Shown here piece by piece: positions 4,791 to 11,573 of a stretch of DNA of 19,395 nt; within the stretch, counting starts at the first letter, position 1; every line of letters starts with the position of its first letter. This DNA is from JBAZYZ01 sp964361185 (GTDB lineage: Bacteria; Patescibacteriota; Minisyncoccia; Phycocordibacterales; VMEP01), in the NCBI GenBank assembly GCA_964361185.1, contig CAYHZS010000009.1, positions 1 to 19,395 on the forward strand, read 5' to 3'. The translations under genes and the position numbers were made by a program. The notes under the pieces were generated by a model that saw only the letters and a list, made by a program, of their open reading frames with translations, did no database searches and was not told where the DNA came from.

Positions 4791-7079
4791 TCACTTAGCA
4801 ATCGCCACCGCCTCGTCGAATTTTATGGACAAGAGCTTGGAGACGGAGTCAGAACCTGTAGTAACACCATATAAAATTCCCGCGCGAGACATCGTTTCCC
4901 TATTATGAGTGATGACCACTAGCTGGGAAACTTTTGAAAGATTCTCAAGCATATCGCCATATTTACGGGAATTGGCTTCATCTAAAGCGGCGTCTGTCTC
5001 ATCCAACACCATAAATGGCGGCGGATTAACCTGAGAAATGGAGAACAGAAGCGCGATGGAAGTAAGCGCCCTTTCCCCGCCGGATAACATCGCCAAATCT
5101 TTTATTTTTTTCTGAGGCAAATTTACTTTGATATCTATTCCCCTTTCCGGCTCGCCATCTTCTTCCTCTAAATCTATCTCTTCGCCAGTTTCAGGGTCCA
5201 GCGCCTTCATCTTTTTCTTTTCTTCAAACACGGATATGGAAGCCGAGCCTCCGCCGAACATAAGCGCAAACAGTTTTTCAAATTCTTTATTTATTTTCAC
5301 GATACCGCTGTCAAATTGCATATCAAGCTTCTCCTTCAACTCTTTAATAAGGGCAGCAAGCGAATCGGCGCTTTTTTTCAAATCTTCAATCTCGCGCGAC
5401 AAAAACTGTTCGCGCTCTTCCATATCTTTGTATTCCTTGAGCATTTCACTTCCCCCTCCTCCCCCCATGTCTTCCAGCCTGATTTTAAGCTTTTCTATCT
5501 CCTTATGTCTTGCTTCCTGCATACTTCTTAATTCGTCGCGAAAAACCTCTTCATCGAGCTTAAACTGCTTATACCTCAAAATATCCTGCCCTATAAGCGC
5601 GTTACCTTCTTTTATTTCTTCCACAAATGCCGCCTCAGCGTGCTTGATAACCTCTTCGTGGGACAAAATAACGTTAAAATTCGCCGAGAGCTCGCTCCTT
5701 TTGGCCATCAGCTCGTAAAACGTACGTTCGCGGTTTCGGGCTTCATCTTTATTCTTGTCCGCGTCTTCCTTGATGCGCATAACCGAAACATTATGCTCAT
5801 TTTCTTTAGCCCCGAGTTCACGCAGTGATTTTTCCAGTCCCTGCTTCTCTTCTTTATGGCGTTCAAGCTCCTCTGAAATTTTCTCTATTTTTGCCGTTAA
5901 ATCATCCTCATTGTCTCTATGGCGGGAAATAAAATCCACGAACATTTTCCTTACTCGGTCGATGATTTTTTTCAGCTCTTCAGCTGTTCTCCCTCCATCG
6001 GATTCGGAAAGCAATTCTTCCGCCCCGCGGGTAAACGCCTCCACGTCCTTAAGCGGTACTGCCTTCCCGCTCGCTTCGCCCTTTTTTGCTTCCAGCTCAC
6101 TCTTTTCTTTCAGAGCGAAATCTATGCTTGCCTCCACGCGCCCGATTTTCCGCGAGAGCTCGTCTTTCTCTCCGCGTATGCGCCTGAGTTCGTCATCCAG
6201 TTTCCGTAAGTCGAGCGCTCTCTCGCTCTCCCCTCCTTTCTCCGCGAGAGATTCTTTAATTTCCTTAAGAGTTTTTTCTATTTTATCGAGCTCGCTTCCG
6301 GCTGTATGTTTTTCTGAGACAACCTTAGATTTTTCGCGCGCTATGTACGATTCTTCTTTTTTTAAATATTCGGAATAAAGTTCCGAGAGATTAGTTCTCA
6401 TCTCTTCGGCTTTCTCTATTTTCTCCACCTGCTTTTTCAGGAATTTTATGTGGGGCAGAAGTTCGCGCCTTAGCGATTCCGCCTTGTCCAAATTTTCGGT
6501 TGTCTTCTCAAGCTTTTTCTCACTCTCCCTTATTTTCCAATGATAAATTTTAAGCCCGAGAGATTCTTCTATCATAATGCGTCGATCTTTGGCGGAAGCG
6601 GAAAGCACGCGGTCGGCCTCACCCTGCGAAATAATATGGTGCCCCGAGGCGCCGATATTGACCGAGGACAGAAGCTCAATGATATCGCGCAGGCGCACCT
6701 GTGAACCATTAATGAGGTATTTATTCGTGCCGTCGCGGTAAACTTCGCGAGAAAGGGTAATTTCGTCAAAGTTTAAATCCAAATCCGGAGCTAAGTCGCT
6801 TTCCAGTTTGAACATTTTTTCCGAATTATTAAAAGAAATGGAAACGGCGCCACGGTTCATGGCTGGAGTGGATTTAGAACCGTTCCAGATTAGGTCTTCG
6901 CCCTTTTTAGTTCGCATGGAAAGGTGCGACTGTTCGCCCAAGACAAATCGAATAGCCTCGGCCACGTTTGACTTACCAGAGCCGTTCGGTCCCACGATGG
7001 CCACGATGGGCGCGTTAAACTCAAGCGTGGTTTTCTTGGCAAAAGACTTAAAGCCGGAAAGTTCCAGATGTTTCAGCAT
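4791..7079 (-). CDS. smc: SMC chromosome partition ATPase, compact form without a normal hinge
   Basis: SMC is the ATPase core of condensin and organises and segregates the chromosome. The 762-residue protein has both ATPase halves: Walker A GPNGSGKSN (30-38), the Q-loop region HHIISQGEADRVLS (147-160), the ABC signature MLSGGERALTSIALL (664-678) and Walker B FMVLDETDAALDEANS (689-704) followed by VVITHNRE. Two charged coiled-coil stretches (about 175-335 and 385-590) are joined by only about 50 non-coiled residues (about 336-385). Canonical SMCs are about 1150-1200 residues with a folded hinge of 150 or more residues. The start at 7079 gives MLKHLELSGFKSF, the standard SMC N-terminus; the open frame extends upstream to 7286 without family similarity. 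No ScpA/ScpB genes are in the window. rnc lies upstream on the same strand, separated by two small genes on the other strand. Confidence 0.93.
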   Translation of the reverse strand: MLKHLELSGFKSFAKKTTLEFNAPIVAIVGPNGSGKSNVAEAIRFVLGEQSHLSMRTKKGEDLIWNGSKSTPAMNRGAVSISFNNSEKMFKLESDLAPDLDLNFDEITLSREVYRDGTNKYLINGSQVRLRDIIELLSSVNIGASGHHIISQGEADRVLSASAKDRRIMIEESLGLKIYHWKIRESEKKLEKTTENLDKAESLRRELLPHIKFLKKQVEKIEKAEEMRTNLSELYSEYLKKEESYIAREKSKVVSEKHTAGSELDKIEKTLKEIKESLAEKGGESERALDLRKLDDELRRIRGEKDELSRKIGRVEASIDFALKEKSELEAKKGEASGKAVPLKDVEAFTRGAEELLSESDGGRTAEELKKIIDRVRKMFVDFISRHRDNEDDLTAKIEKISEELERHKEEKQGLEKSLRELGAKENEHNVSVMRIKEDADKNKDEARNRERTFYELMAKRSELSANFNVILSHEEVIKHAEAAFVEEIKEGNALIGQDILRYKQFKLDEEVFRDELRSMQEARHKEIEKLKIRLEDMGGGGGSEMLKEYKDMEEREQFLSREIEDLKKSADSLAALIKELKEKLDMQFDSGIVKINKEFEKLFALMFGGGSASISVFEEKKKMKALDPETGEEIDLEEEDGEPERGIDIKVNLPQKKIKDLAMLSGGERALTSIALLFSISQVNPPPFMVLDETDAALDEANSRKYGDMLENLSKVSQLVVITHNRETMSRAGILYGVTTGSDSVSKLLSIKFDEAVAIAK

Positions 7080-7084
7080 GGTGA

Positions 7085-7117
7085 ATAGTTGGTAGTTAGT
7101 AGTCTGTAGTTTGTAGT
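7085..7117. repeat. Degenerate short-word repeat upstream of smc
   Basis: A run built from variants of TAGTTNGTAGT begins 6 nt before the smc start codon. On the smc strand it reads as repeated ACTACAA/ACTACC words, so it would lie in the smc 5' leader. Similar word repeats occur at 8826-8858, 9845-9915 and 12316-12390. Confidence 0.5.
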
Positions 7118-7225
7118 AAATAACGGGAAAAGGAAGCCGAAATACGATAATACAAAACAAATTATAACTTATTTTATGCTTAGTATGAAGTGAAAAAGGG
7201 CTAAAATTAAGCCCGAAATTTACTC

Positions 7226-7254
7226 TTGACAAACAAATGATTTTAGTGTAGGAT
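7226..7254 (+). promoter_or_regulatory. Sigma-70-type promoter of the lipoprotein gene
   Basis: TTGACA (7226-7231) is a perfect -35, with a 17-nt spacer to TAGGAT (7249-7254). Transcription would begin near 7261, giving a leader of about 40 nt with a GGGGG-containing ribosome site (7293-7297). Confidence 0.7.
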
Positions 7255-7301
7255 GCTAAACAGATACATTCCATCAACGCTCTCAACCCAAAGGGGGAAA
7301 C

Positions 7302-7727
7302 ATGAGCAAATTCGTGAAGTTGCTGGTCGCAGTTTTCGCAGTAGTCGGTCTGGCAGGGTGCGGTACGGGAGAAAGCCCGTACTTCCCCAACACGGACGCG
7401 AATGCGTCCTGGCGCGAAGACCAGTCGCAGATGCGCGGTATGCTCTATGCCGCCATCTACGCCGATGGCATCAATGGCGAGTTCGCCTGCGACAAGCTAC
7501 CGGAGGTCGTGGAGAAATCCACGAGCTATCGGACCGTCTGGAGTCAGGCGGAATTCCGCCGGGGCTTCGCGAAGAAGTGCGCGGAGCTCCAACAGCTCCG
7601 CAAGGCGGTGAGGGACGCGACCGAAGCGAAAGCGATTGCCGAGAAGGTCGCCAAGGCGCAGGCGGCACAGAAGGCGGCGCGCAAGGCGCGCCAGCAACAT
7701 CAACCGTACCACTGCCGATGTCAGTAA
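7302..7727 (+). CDS. Small predicted lipoprotein, GC-rich, function unknown
   Basis: The 141-residue product starts MSKFVKLLVAVFAVVGLAGC: a positively charged start, a hydrophobic stretch and a lipobox LAGC, so Cys20 is the likely lipidation site after signal peptidase II cleavage. The mature part contains three Cys before the end (within FACDK, KKCAE and the final CRC) and a long Ala/Lys/Arg-rich helical tail (about residues 100-135). No family is recognised. The DNA is far richer in GC than its neighbours: two 60-base lines I counted are about 62% and 68% GC, against about 35-50% nearby. This, together with its own consensus promoter, an AGGGGG ribosome site and a strong terminator, suggests an acquired self-contained cassette. 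It interrupts the rnc-smc neighbourhood on the opposite strand. Confidence 0.75.
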   Translation: MSKFVKLLVAVFAVVGLAGCGTGESPYFPNTDANASWREDQSQMRGMLYAAIYADGINGEFACDKLPEVVEKSTSYRTVWSQAEFRRGFAKKCAELQQLRKAVRDATEAKAIAEKVAKAQAAQKAARKARQQHQPYHCRCQ

Positions 7728-7745
7728 AGGCGGCACACTCAGTTC

Positions 7746-7785
7746 GGCCGGAAGTTTCGAGAGAAACTTCCGGCCTTTTGTTTTT
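7746..7785 (+). terminator. Strong terminator, copy 1 of a 41-base identical pair
   Basis: A perfect 13-bp stem (7746-7758 with 7763-7775) is closed by a GAGA tetraloop and followed by TTTTGTTTTT. The 41 bases 7746-7786 recur exactly at 8071-8111. Confidence 0.95.
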
Positions 7786-7801
7786 ACGAGTGGAATAATG
7801 C

Positions 7802-7830
7802 TTGACTTTTTAACAAATTTGATGTACTAT
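7802..7830 (+). promoter_or_regulatory. Sigma-70-type promoter of the 60-residue orphan gene
   Basis: TTGACT (7802-7807) and TACTAT (7825-7830) are separated by exactly 17 nt. The predicted start near 7837 leaves a leader of about 25 nt that contains AAGGAG (7850-7855). Confidence 0.7.
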
Positions 7831-7862
7831 GTAAAACAGTTAATTTGAGAAGGAGCCGTACG

Positions 7863-8045
7863 ATGATTGAATACACGAATGTCGTTGGGAAAAGTATTGC
7901 CCAAATTGCATCCGAGGTAACAGCTCTCTCCGACGAAAAAGGAGAATATGTTGTCGTCAAGATGCCGGACGGCAAAACGGTAAACGTGTGGCCGTTTGAC
8001 AGCTTTAATTCGGTTCTACACGAACTGACTCGGTCGCACTACTGA
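7863..8045 (+). CDS. Small orphan protein, 60 residues, function unknown
   Basis: The start at 7863 is set by AAGGAG 7 nt upstream; an in-frame start at 7845 lies before the ribosome site. The product, beginning MIEYTNVVGKSIAQIASEV, has no signal peptide or membrane helix. Its central part (GEYVVVKMPDGKTVNVWPFD) looks like two beta strands joined by a PDGK turn, flanked by helices, so a small alpha/beta fold is likely. No family is recognised. The gene is a complete unit with a 17-nt-spaced promoter, ribosome site and a terminator identical to that of the lipoprotein gene in front of it. Its GC content is close to that of the core genes, unlike the lipoprotein. Confidence 0.7.
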   Translation: MIEYTNVVGKSIAQIASEVTALSDEKGEYVVVKMPDGKTVNVWPFDSFNSVLHELTRSHY

Positions 8046-8070
8046 GACATAAATTAGCAAGGGCGGTCTT

Positions 8071-8110
8071 GGCCGGAAGTTTCGAGAGAAACTTCCGGCC
8101 TTTTGTTTTT
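8071..8110 (+). terminator. Strong terminator, copy 2 of the identical pair
   Basis: The same 13-bp stem, GAGA loop and TTTTGTTTTT tail as at 7746-7785, here followed by more T-rich sequence. It separates the orphan gene from the convergent rnc. Confidence 0.95.
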
Positions 8111-8139
8111 ATTTTTTGGTGTCGGTTGTTGGTTTATTC

Positions 8140-8829
8140 CTACCACCCCTTGGCGGAAAGAGCGTTTTGCGCTGCTTCCTGTTCGGCATCTTGCTTGGAC
8201 TTTCCTCTCCCCTCTGCAACCAGTTCTCCTTTTAAATAAACCCCTGAAGTAAATTGTTTATCGTGGTCTGGACCCGTCTCGGAAACAACTTTATACACGG
8301 GAGTAACTCCGGCCTTGTCCTGCGCTTTTTCCTGAAAAGCGCTTTTGGCGTCTTTCCATAGTCCCTTTTTTATAATCTCATCAATGCGCCCGAAAATAGA
8401 TTCCGCGATAAATTTCTTTGCTTTCACGTATCCGCTGTCCAAATAAATCGCGCCGATAAAAGCTTCAAACGTGTTGGCTAAAATATCCTGTCTGGCCCGG
8501 CCGGTATCTTTGGTCTCCCCTTTTGAAAGAAGGAGGTATTCGTTCATGCCGAGATCCGTAGCGGCCGCGCCCAAGGTCACTGCGTTTACCAAAGCCGCGC
8601 GATATGAAGTCAAATCGCCTTCCGTGGAATCGGGGTATTTTTTATAAAGGTATTCCGTAACGGCAAGTTCGAGCACCGCATCACCCAAAAATTCCAGTCT
8701 TTCGTTGTGGCTGAATCCGAGTTTCGGATGCTCATTCACATACGAACGATGGACGAAGGCCTGCTTCAGTAGAGTCTTGTCTTTGAACTGCACGCCTACC
8801 TTCCTTTCAAACTTTGAGAAATCAGTCAT
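8140..8829 (-). CDS. rnc: Ribonuclease III
   Basis: RNase III cuts double-stranded RNA, including rRNA precursors and structured mRNAs. The 229-residue protein has the catalytic signature HNERLEFLGDAVLE (41-54; E46 and D50) and the second metal-binding pair in RQDILANTFEAFIGAIYLDS (D115, E122). The C-terminal double-stranded RNA-binding domain (about 160-229) includes GVYLKGELVAEGRGKSKQDA and ends AAQNALSAKGW. The start at 8829 is chosen because it gives the usual short N-terminus MTDFSKFERKVG; the frame extends to 8892 without similarity. AGGA lies very close to the ATG. It is downstream of nusB and rpmF on the same strand and upstream of smc, an order familiar from rnc-smc operons, here broken by two plus-strand cassettes. 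Confidence 0.96.
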   Translation of the reverse strand: MTDFSKFERKVGVQFKDKTLLKQAFVHRSYVNEHPKLGFSHNERLEFLGDAVLELAVTEYLYKKYPDSTEGDLTSYRAALVNAVTLGAAATDLGMNEYLLLSKGETKDTGRARQDILANTFEAFIGAIYLDSGYVKAKKFIAESIFGRIDEIIKKGLWKDAKSAFQEKAQDKAGVTPVYKVVSETGPDHDKQFTSGVYLKGELVAEGRGKSKQDAEQEAAQNALSAKGW

Positions 8830-8940
8830 AAGTCCTAGAACTTGTAACCTATAGCTTATAACGCAAGAAATGCGGTACACGCTATATATCACACGTTTTA
8901 TTAAATGATAATATAAATAATAAAGTTTTACGTTCTACGT

Positions 8941-9837
8941 TTAATGTTTTATGAGAATCTGTATCGCTTTTGTTATTATGGGCAAGATATCATCGTATAT
9001 ATTTAAGTCAACTATTTCCTCGGCCTTAAACCACCGGCAGTCGTCGAGGCCTCCCTTCCCTTCTTCTAGCTTTAATTTCCCCAATTCCGCTTCAGCCAGA
9101 AAATATGACACGTGCTTTCTGATTTTTCCGGTTTTGTCGGAATTATTCGCCGTGTATTCGTTCTCTCCTATCTTGGCTTTTATCTCTATATCGATGCCCA
9201 ACTCTTCTTTTATTTCCCTCCTGGTGGCTTCTACTTCGTCTTCATTAGCTTCGATATGTCCTTTGGAAAGAGTCCAGTGGCCGAAAATATCGTGGACCAA
9301 AGCGAGGTAAAGCACCCCGTCCTTTCTCGCGTAGACTATCGCTCCGCCCAGCCTTTCAACCGGCATTTTTGAAATGTCAGCATTATTATTTTTCTTTTTT
9401 GAAAATTCGTCTTTGCCTGGCTCTCCCAATTCCTTATAGACCGCCCCTAAGACGCCGTTAACGAATTTCCCGCTGTTCTCTCCGCCGAAAGTCTTGGCCA
9501 ACTCAATAGCTTCATTTATGGCAACCTTGGGCGGAACCTCGGCGCGGTCGCCGAAAATGAGTTCATAGAGGCCGATACGGAGAACATTTCTGTCGGTTAC
9601 CGAAATGCGGTCTATGGGCCAGTCCGGCGCGGCCTTTTCTATTATTTCATCCAGGGTTTTTTGCTTGCCGGTAATATTTACCGCTAGTTCTTCCATAAAC
9701 GACAAGTCGCCCACTCCGGGGGCAAACTCCTTGGCATTGCGCGCGATGATCTCGCGCAAATCATTTTTTCTGCCGGCAAAATCCCACTCAAAGAGGGACT
9801 GCATGACAACTGAACGTGAAAGGTGCCTGTTGGCCAT
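8941..9837 (-). CDS. nusB: NusB antitermination factor fused to a Nudix hydrolase domain
   Basis: Residues 1-138 are NusB (ISVTDRNVLRIGLYELIF and VPPKVAINEAIELAKTFG), which with NusE/S10 forms the rRNA antitermination complex and binds boxA RNA. After a lysine/asparagine-rich linker (about 139-162), residues 163-298 form a Nudix domain. Its Nudix box is perfect, G193-x5-E199-x7-R207-E208-x2-E211-E212-x-G214, preceded by FGHWTLSKGHIE. The type resembles Ap4A or general nucleoside-diphosphate-linked hydrolases. The reading frame is continuous. Met158 within the linker could in principle start a separate Nudix protein. rpmF is 79 nt upstream and rnc follows, so it belongs to an RNA-processing cluster. 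No Shine-Dalgarno precedes the ATG. Both domain calls are firm; the meaning of the fusion is unknown. Confidence 0.93.
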   Translation of the reverse strand: MANRHLSRSVVMQSLFEWDFAGRKNDLREIIARNAKEFAPGVGDLSFMEELAVNITGKQKTLDEIIEKAAPDWPIDRISVTDRNVLRIGLYELIFGDRAEVPPKVAINEAIELAKTFGGENSGKFVNGVLGAVYKELGEPGKDEFSKKKNNNADISKMPVERLGGAIVYARKDGVLYLALVHDIFGHWTLSKGHIEANEDEVEATRREIKEELGIDIEIKAKIGENEYTANNSDKTGKIRKHVSYFLAEAELGKLKLEEGKGGLDDCRWFKAEEIVDLNIYDDILPIITKAIQILIKH

Positions 9838-9844
9838 TGTTGGA

Positions 9845-9915
9845 TAGCTTGTAGCTGATAGCTTTTAGCTTATAGGTGACCCCGTAGTCAGCTACAAGCT
9901 GTAAGCTACAAGCTA
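9845..9915. repeat. Long hairpin of AGCTACAAGCT words between rpmF and nusB
   Basis: Arms 9845-9870 and 9890-9915 are inverted copies over 26 bases with 3 mismatches, including a perfect TAGCTTGTAGCT/AGCTACAAGCTA end. Each arm is itself made of repeated AGCTACAAGCT-like words. It fills nearly the entire rpmF-nusB gap. No U-tract follows on the minus strand. Confidence 0.75.
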
Positions 9916-9916
9916 T

Positions 9917-10135
9917 TTACTTTGCCGTTTTCTTTGCTTTCTTTTCCTTCTTTGCCAATTTTTTTCCTGTATTAACCACCGATTTCCCTTTGTAAGTTCC
10001 GCAGTTGGCGCAAACCCTGTGCATCTCCTTAGGAGTACTGCATTTGTCGCAAGCACTTAAATTTTTACCCTTTAGCGCATGGTGTGAACGACGGTTTCCT
10101 GTATGCGCGCGCGTATGCCTCATTCGTACTGTCAT
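9917..10135 (-). CDS. rpmF: 50S ribosomal protein bL32
   Basis: bL32 is a small zinc-ribbon protein of the large subunit. The 72-residue product has the basic start TVRMRHTRAHTGNRRSHHAL and the zinc-binding pairs CDKC and CANC separated by PKEMHRV, followed by GTYKGKSV, all typical of L32. The C-terminal lysine-rich tail (KKLAKKEKKAKKTAK) is longer than usual. A start at Met5 is possible but Met1 at 10135 is 10 nt from a TATACT hexamer, fitting a leaderless mRNA. It precedes nusB, probably as the first gene of an rpmF-nusB-rnc unit. Confidence 0.95.
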   Translation of the reverse strand: MTVRMRHTRAHTGNRRSHHALKGKNLSACDKCSTPKEMHRVCANCGTYKGKSVVNTGKKLAKKEKKAKKTAK

Positions 10136-10145
10136 AATGTTTTGG

Positions 10146-10151
10146 AGTATA
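10146..10151 (-). promoter_or_regulatory. Probable -10 of the rpmF promoter
   Basis: TATACT (within TATATACT) lies 10 nt before the rpmF ATG, predicting a leader of about 4 nt. A weak -35 (TTGTTT, 16 nt upstream) falls in the U-tract of the preceding terminator. Confidence 0.5.
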
Positions 10152-10163
10152 TAACAATTAGCT

Positions 10164-10202
10164 AAAAAAACAACCCCGTAGTAGAGCCAAGCTCACTACG
10201 GG
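10164..10202 (-). terminator. Terminator of the degenerate Nudix-like gene
   Basis: On the minus strand CCCGTAGT and GAGC pair with GCTC and ACTACGGG around a TTG loop, with one bulged base. The sequence TTGTTTTTTT follows. A second, weaker hairpin immediately before it (10208-10215 with 10228-10235, CCCCGCAG/CTACGGGG, one mismatch) reuses nearly the same stem sequence, so the gene ends in a tandem pair. Confidence 0.9.
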
Positions 10203-10248
10203 ACATGCCCCGCAGAAAACAAGTTCGCTACGGGGTTTGGTGCACGGG

Positions 10249-10854
10249 TTACCTCCTCTTGCTGTTGCCGAAAGGTTTGATTTCTCCGCGATTGAAAGCG
10301 GCGAGAAGATCGCTGTACTGGCCCGCAACGCGCGAGTGTACTTTTGCCAAGGCTTCGATGGCCTTGAAGATCGGCGCCAGGTGGGTGCCGAAAATGATGG
10401 AGTGTAACTTTCTGAACTCCACCATCTGGGGAGGAGACAGAAATTCATCCCCTTCGTCCTCCAGCATATCGCGCTTGCGCACCTCCCCATCCCAGCGGGT
10501 GACGAGAAAAAAACGCTGGACGTGCTCGGCAGAAAGCGCCTTCGGGTCAGTACTCCTCTTCCGTCTCTCGAAAACTAGGAGTGACGGCCCAAGTACGCAC
10601 TTTCCCTCGAACGCTTTTTCACGGATTTCCTGTTCGAGGACTTGTCCCGGAGTTGCCTCCGGGCTGTCGGCGCATCCGCCCAAGAGTTTGATCTTCATGT
10701 CATCGGTCGTAACCGGGAGATTGTTCGCCTTGAGATAATCCAGGCGATCTTTCTCCGTAACGCCAACAACCATGATATCCACGGTTCCGTCGGCTTTGAC
10801 TTCAGCGAGTATTCCACCGCTGAAGTCTCCTCTAAAGACTCGTTCCGGCGCCAT
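10249..10854 (-). CDS. Nudix-like domain protein with a degenerate Nudix box
   Basis: The 201-residue product looks like a Nudix fold. It has an opening strand pair (GGILAEVKADGTVDIMVVGV, about 13-32), then LLGGCADSPEATPGQVLEQE and IREKAF in the Nudix-box position, then HVQRFFLVTRW. A helical end follows (FRKLHSIIFGTHLAPIFKAIEAL). Compared with the consensus REUxEExG helix it reads QEIREKAF: the first Arg is Gln, one Glu is Lys and the Gly is missing, so catalysis may be lost or altered. The start is secure: AGGAGGTG (10859-10866), fully complementary to the 16S anti-Shine-Dalgarno, is 4 nt from the ATG. A consensus promoter lies at 10930-10958 and a tandem terminator at the end. A 60-base line I counted is 60% GC, above the core genes. 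The fold is inferred; the substrate is unknown. Confidence 0.6.
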   Translation of the reverse strand: MAPERVFRGDFSGGILAEVKADGTVDIMVVGVTEKDRLDYLKANNLPVTTDDMKIKLLGGCADSPEATPGQVLEQEIREKAFEGKCVLGPSLLVFERRKRSTDPKALSAEHVQRFFLVTRWDGEVRKRDMLEDEGDEFLSPPQMVEFRKLHSIIFGTHLAPIFKAIEALAKVHSRVAGQYSDLLAAFNRGEIKPFGNSKRR

Positions 10855-10929
10855 TTAGCACCTCCTACAAGAATTAAGGGAAATTGTAAGGTCTGCCCAT
10901 ATAACTACTGAAAGGGACCTCTGGTTCAG

Positions 10930-10958
10930 TTTATAGCATAAAAGAATTATTTTGTCAA
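10930..10958 (-). promoter_or_regulatory. Consensus sigma-70 promoter of the Nudix-like gene
   Basis: On the minus strand a perfect TTGACA (10953-10958) is separated by 17 nt from TATAAA (10930-10935). The transcript would start near 10922, leaving a leader of about 68 nt that ends in AGGAGGTG. The leader contains a weak AGGTC/GACCT pairing but no recognisable riboswitch. Confidence 0.85.
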
Positions 10959-11045
10959 AGGTATTTTGGTCTAAAGAACAGCGGGGTAACTTACCTGATT
11001 AAAAAACGGTTTTAGGGAGGGACAGTACAAAACTTGGAGGAAATC

Positions 11046-11513
11046 ATGCCCGAAAGCGGAATAAAAATTGAACCTTGCAGTTACGTAATTGCCGAAAGCG
11101 AAGTGGGAGATGTAAACATGCTCATGCCGCTTCTTTATGGGAAAAATCCGCCTGTCTTAAAGAAAGAAAATCTACAGATGGTGCTCTCACATGGAGAAAT
11201 CGTCTTCGCCAAGGCTTGGACAGAAGATGACGCCGGAGTCGGATTCTGGGTAACTGTCGGAATGGGCTCAATCGTCTTTGTCCAGAAACTCCGCGGAACC
11301 ACCGCGCAAATTGAAGATGTGGCGGTAAAAGAGGGCCATCAAGGACAAGGCATCGGCCGGCAAATCGTGAACGCTCTTCTGGATGAAGCCAAGCGCCGAG
11401 GAGTAAAGCAGATAAACCTAACCAGTAAACCGGAACGCCTTGCCGCGAACGTCCTGTATCAAAAGCTCGGCTTCAAGCAGAGAAATACGAATGTCTATCG
11501 GCTGGAGCTCTAG
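11046..11513 (+). CDS. GNAT-family N-acetyltransferase
   Basis: GNAT enzymes transfer an acetyl group from acetyl-CoA to an amine. The 155-residue protein has the motif-A acetyl-CoA loop VAVKEGHQGQGIGRQIVNAL (the Q/RxxGxG/A form is HQGQGIG) and the following helix LLDEAKRRG. The C-terminal motif-B region is ANVLYQKLGFKQRNTNVYRL. The substrate cannot be predicted. The start at 11046 is set by GGAGG (11036-11040), 5 nt away. It diverges from the Nudix-like gene across 191 bp and has a 16-bp-stem terminator just after its stop. Like the other accessory genes it has a clear ribosome site; I could not identify a convincing promoter in front of it. Confidence 0.88.
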   Translation: MPESGIKIEPCSYVIAESEVGDVNMLMPLLYGKNPPVLKKENLQMVLSHGEIVFAKAWTEDDAGVGFWVTVGMGSIVFVQKLRGTTAQIEDVAVKEGHQGQGIGRQIVNALLDEAKRRGVKQINLTSKPERLAANVLYQKLGFKQRNTNVYRLEL

Positions 11514-11516
11514 TTT

Positions 11517-11552
11517 TTTGCCGCGCGTTTGGAGAACCAAACGCGCGGCAAA
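11517..11552 (+). terminator. Long-stem terminator after the GNAT gene
   Basis: A perfect 16-bp stem (11517-11532 with 11537-11552; core GCCGCGCGTTTGG) with an AGAA loop begins 4 nt after the stop codon. The trailing sequence TTTGTCATT is only a weak U-tract, so termination may be partial; the stem itself is very stable. Confidence 0.75.
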
Positions 11553-11573
11553 TTTGTCATTCCTTAACTTGTC

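Noticed and set aside
5128..6378. Long serine-rich open frames on the plus strand inside smc
   Set aside because: They are antisense to the coiled-coil region of smc; the serine-rich composition is the mirror of Glu/Lys-rich coding. They have no ribosome site or homology.
4791..7286. An smc start at 7286
   Set aside because: The extra 69 residues are hydrophobic, AT-biased translation of the spacer and word repeat; MLKHLELSGFKSF at 7079 is the family N-terminus.
7253..7798. A 181-codon open frame overlapping the lipoprotein gene
   Set aside because: It is Arg/Gly-rich out-of-frame translation of GC-rich DNA and runs through the terminator. The lipoprotein frame has a signal peptide and a ribosome site.
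8830..8940. A tRNA or small RNA gene in the rnc-nusB spacer
   Set aside because: The spacer is AT-rich word-repeat sequence with no cloverleaf, promoter or terminator that I can see.
10855..10922. A riboswitch in the leader of the Nudix-like gene
   Set aside because: Only a weak 5-bp pairing with a 22-nt loop is visible and no known aptamer motif is recognisable.
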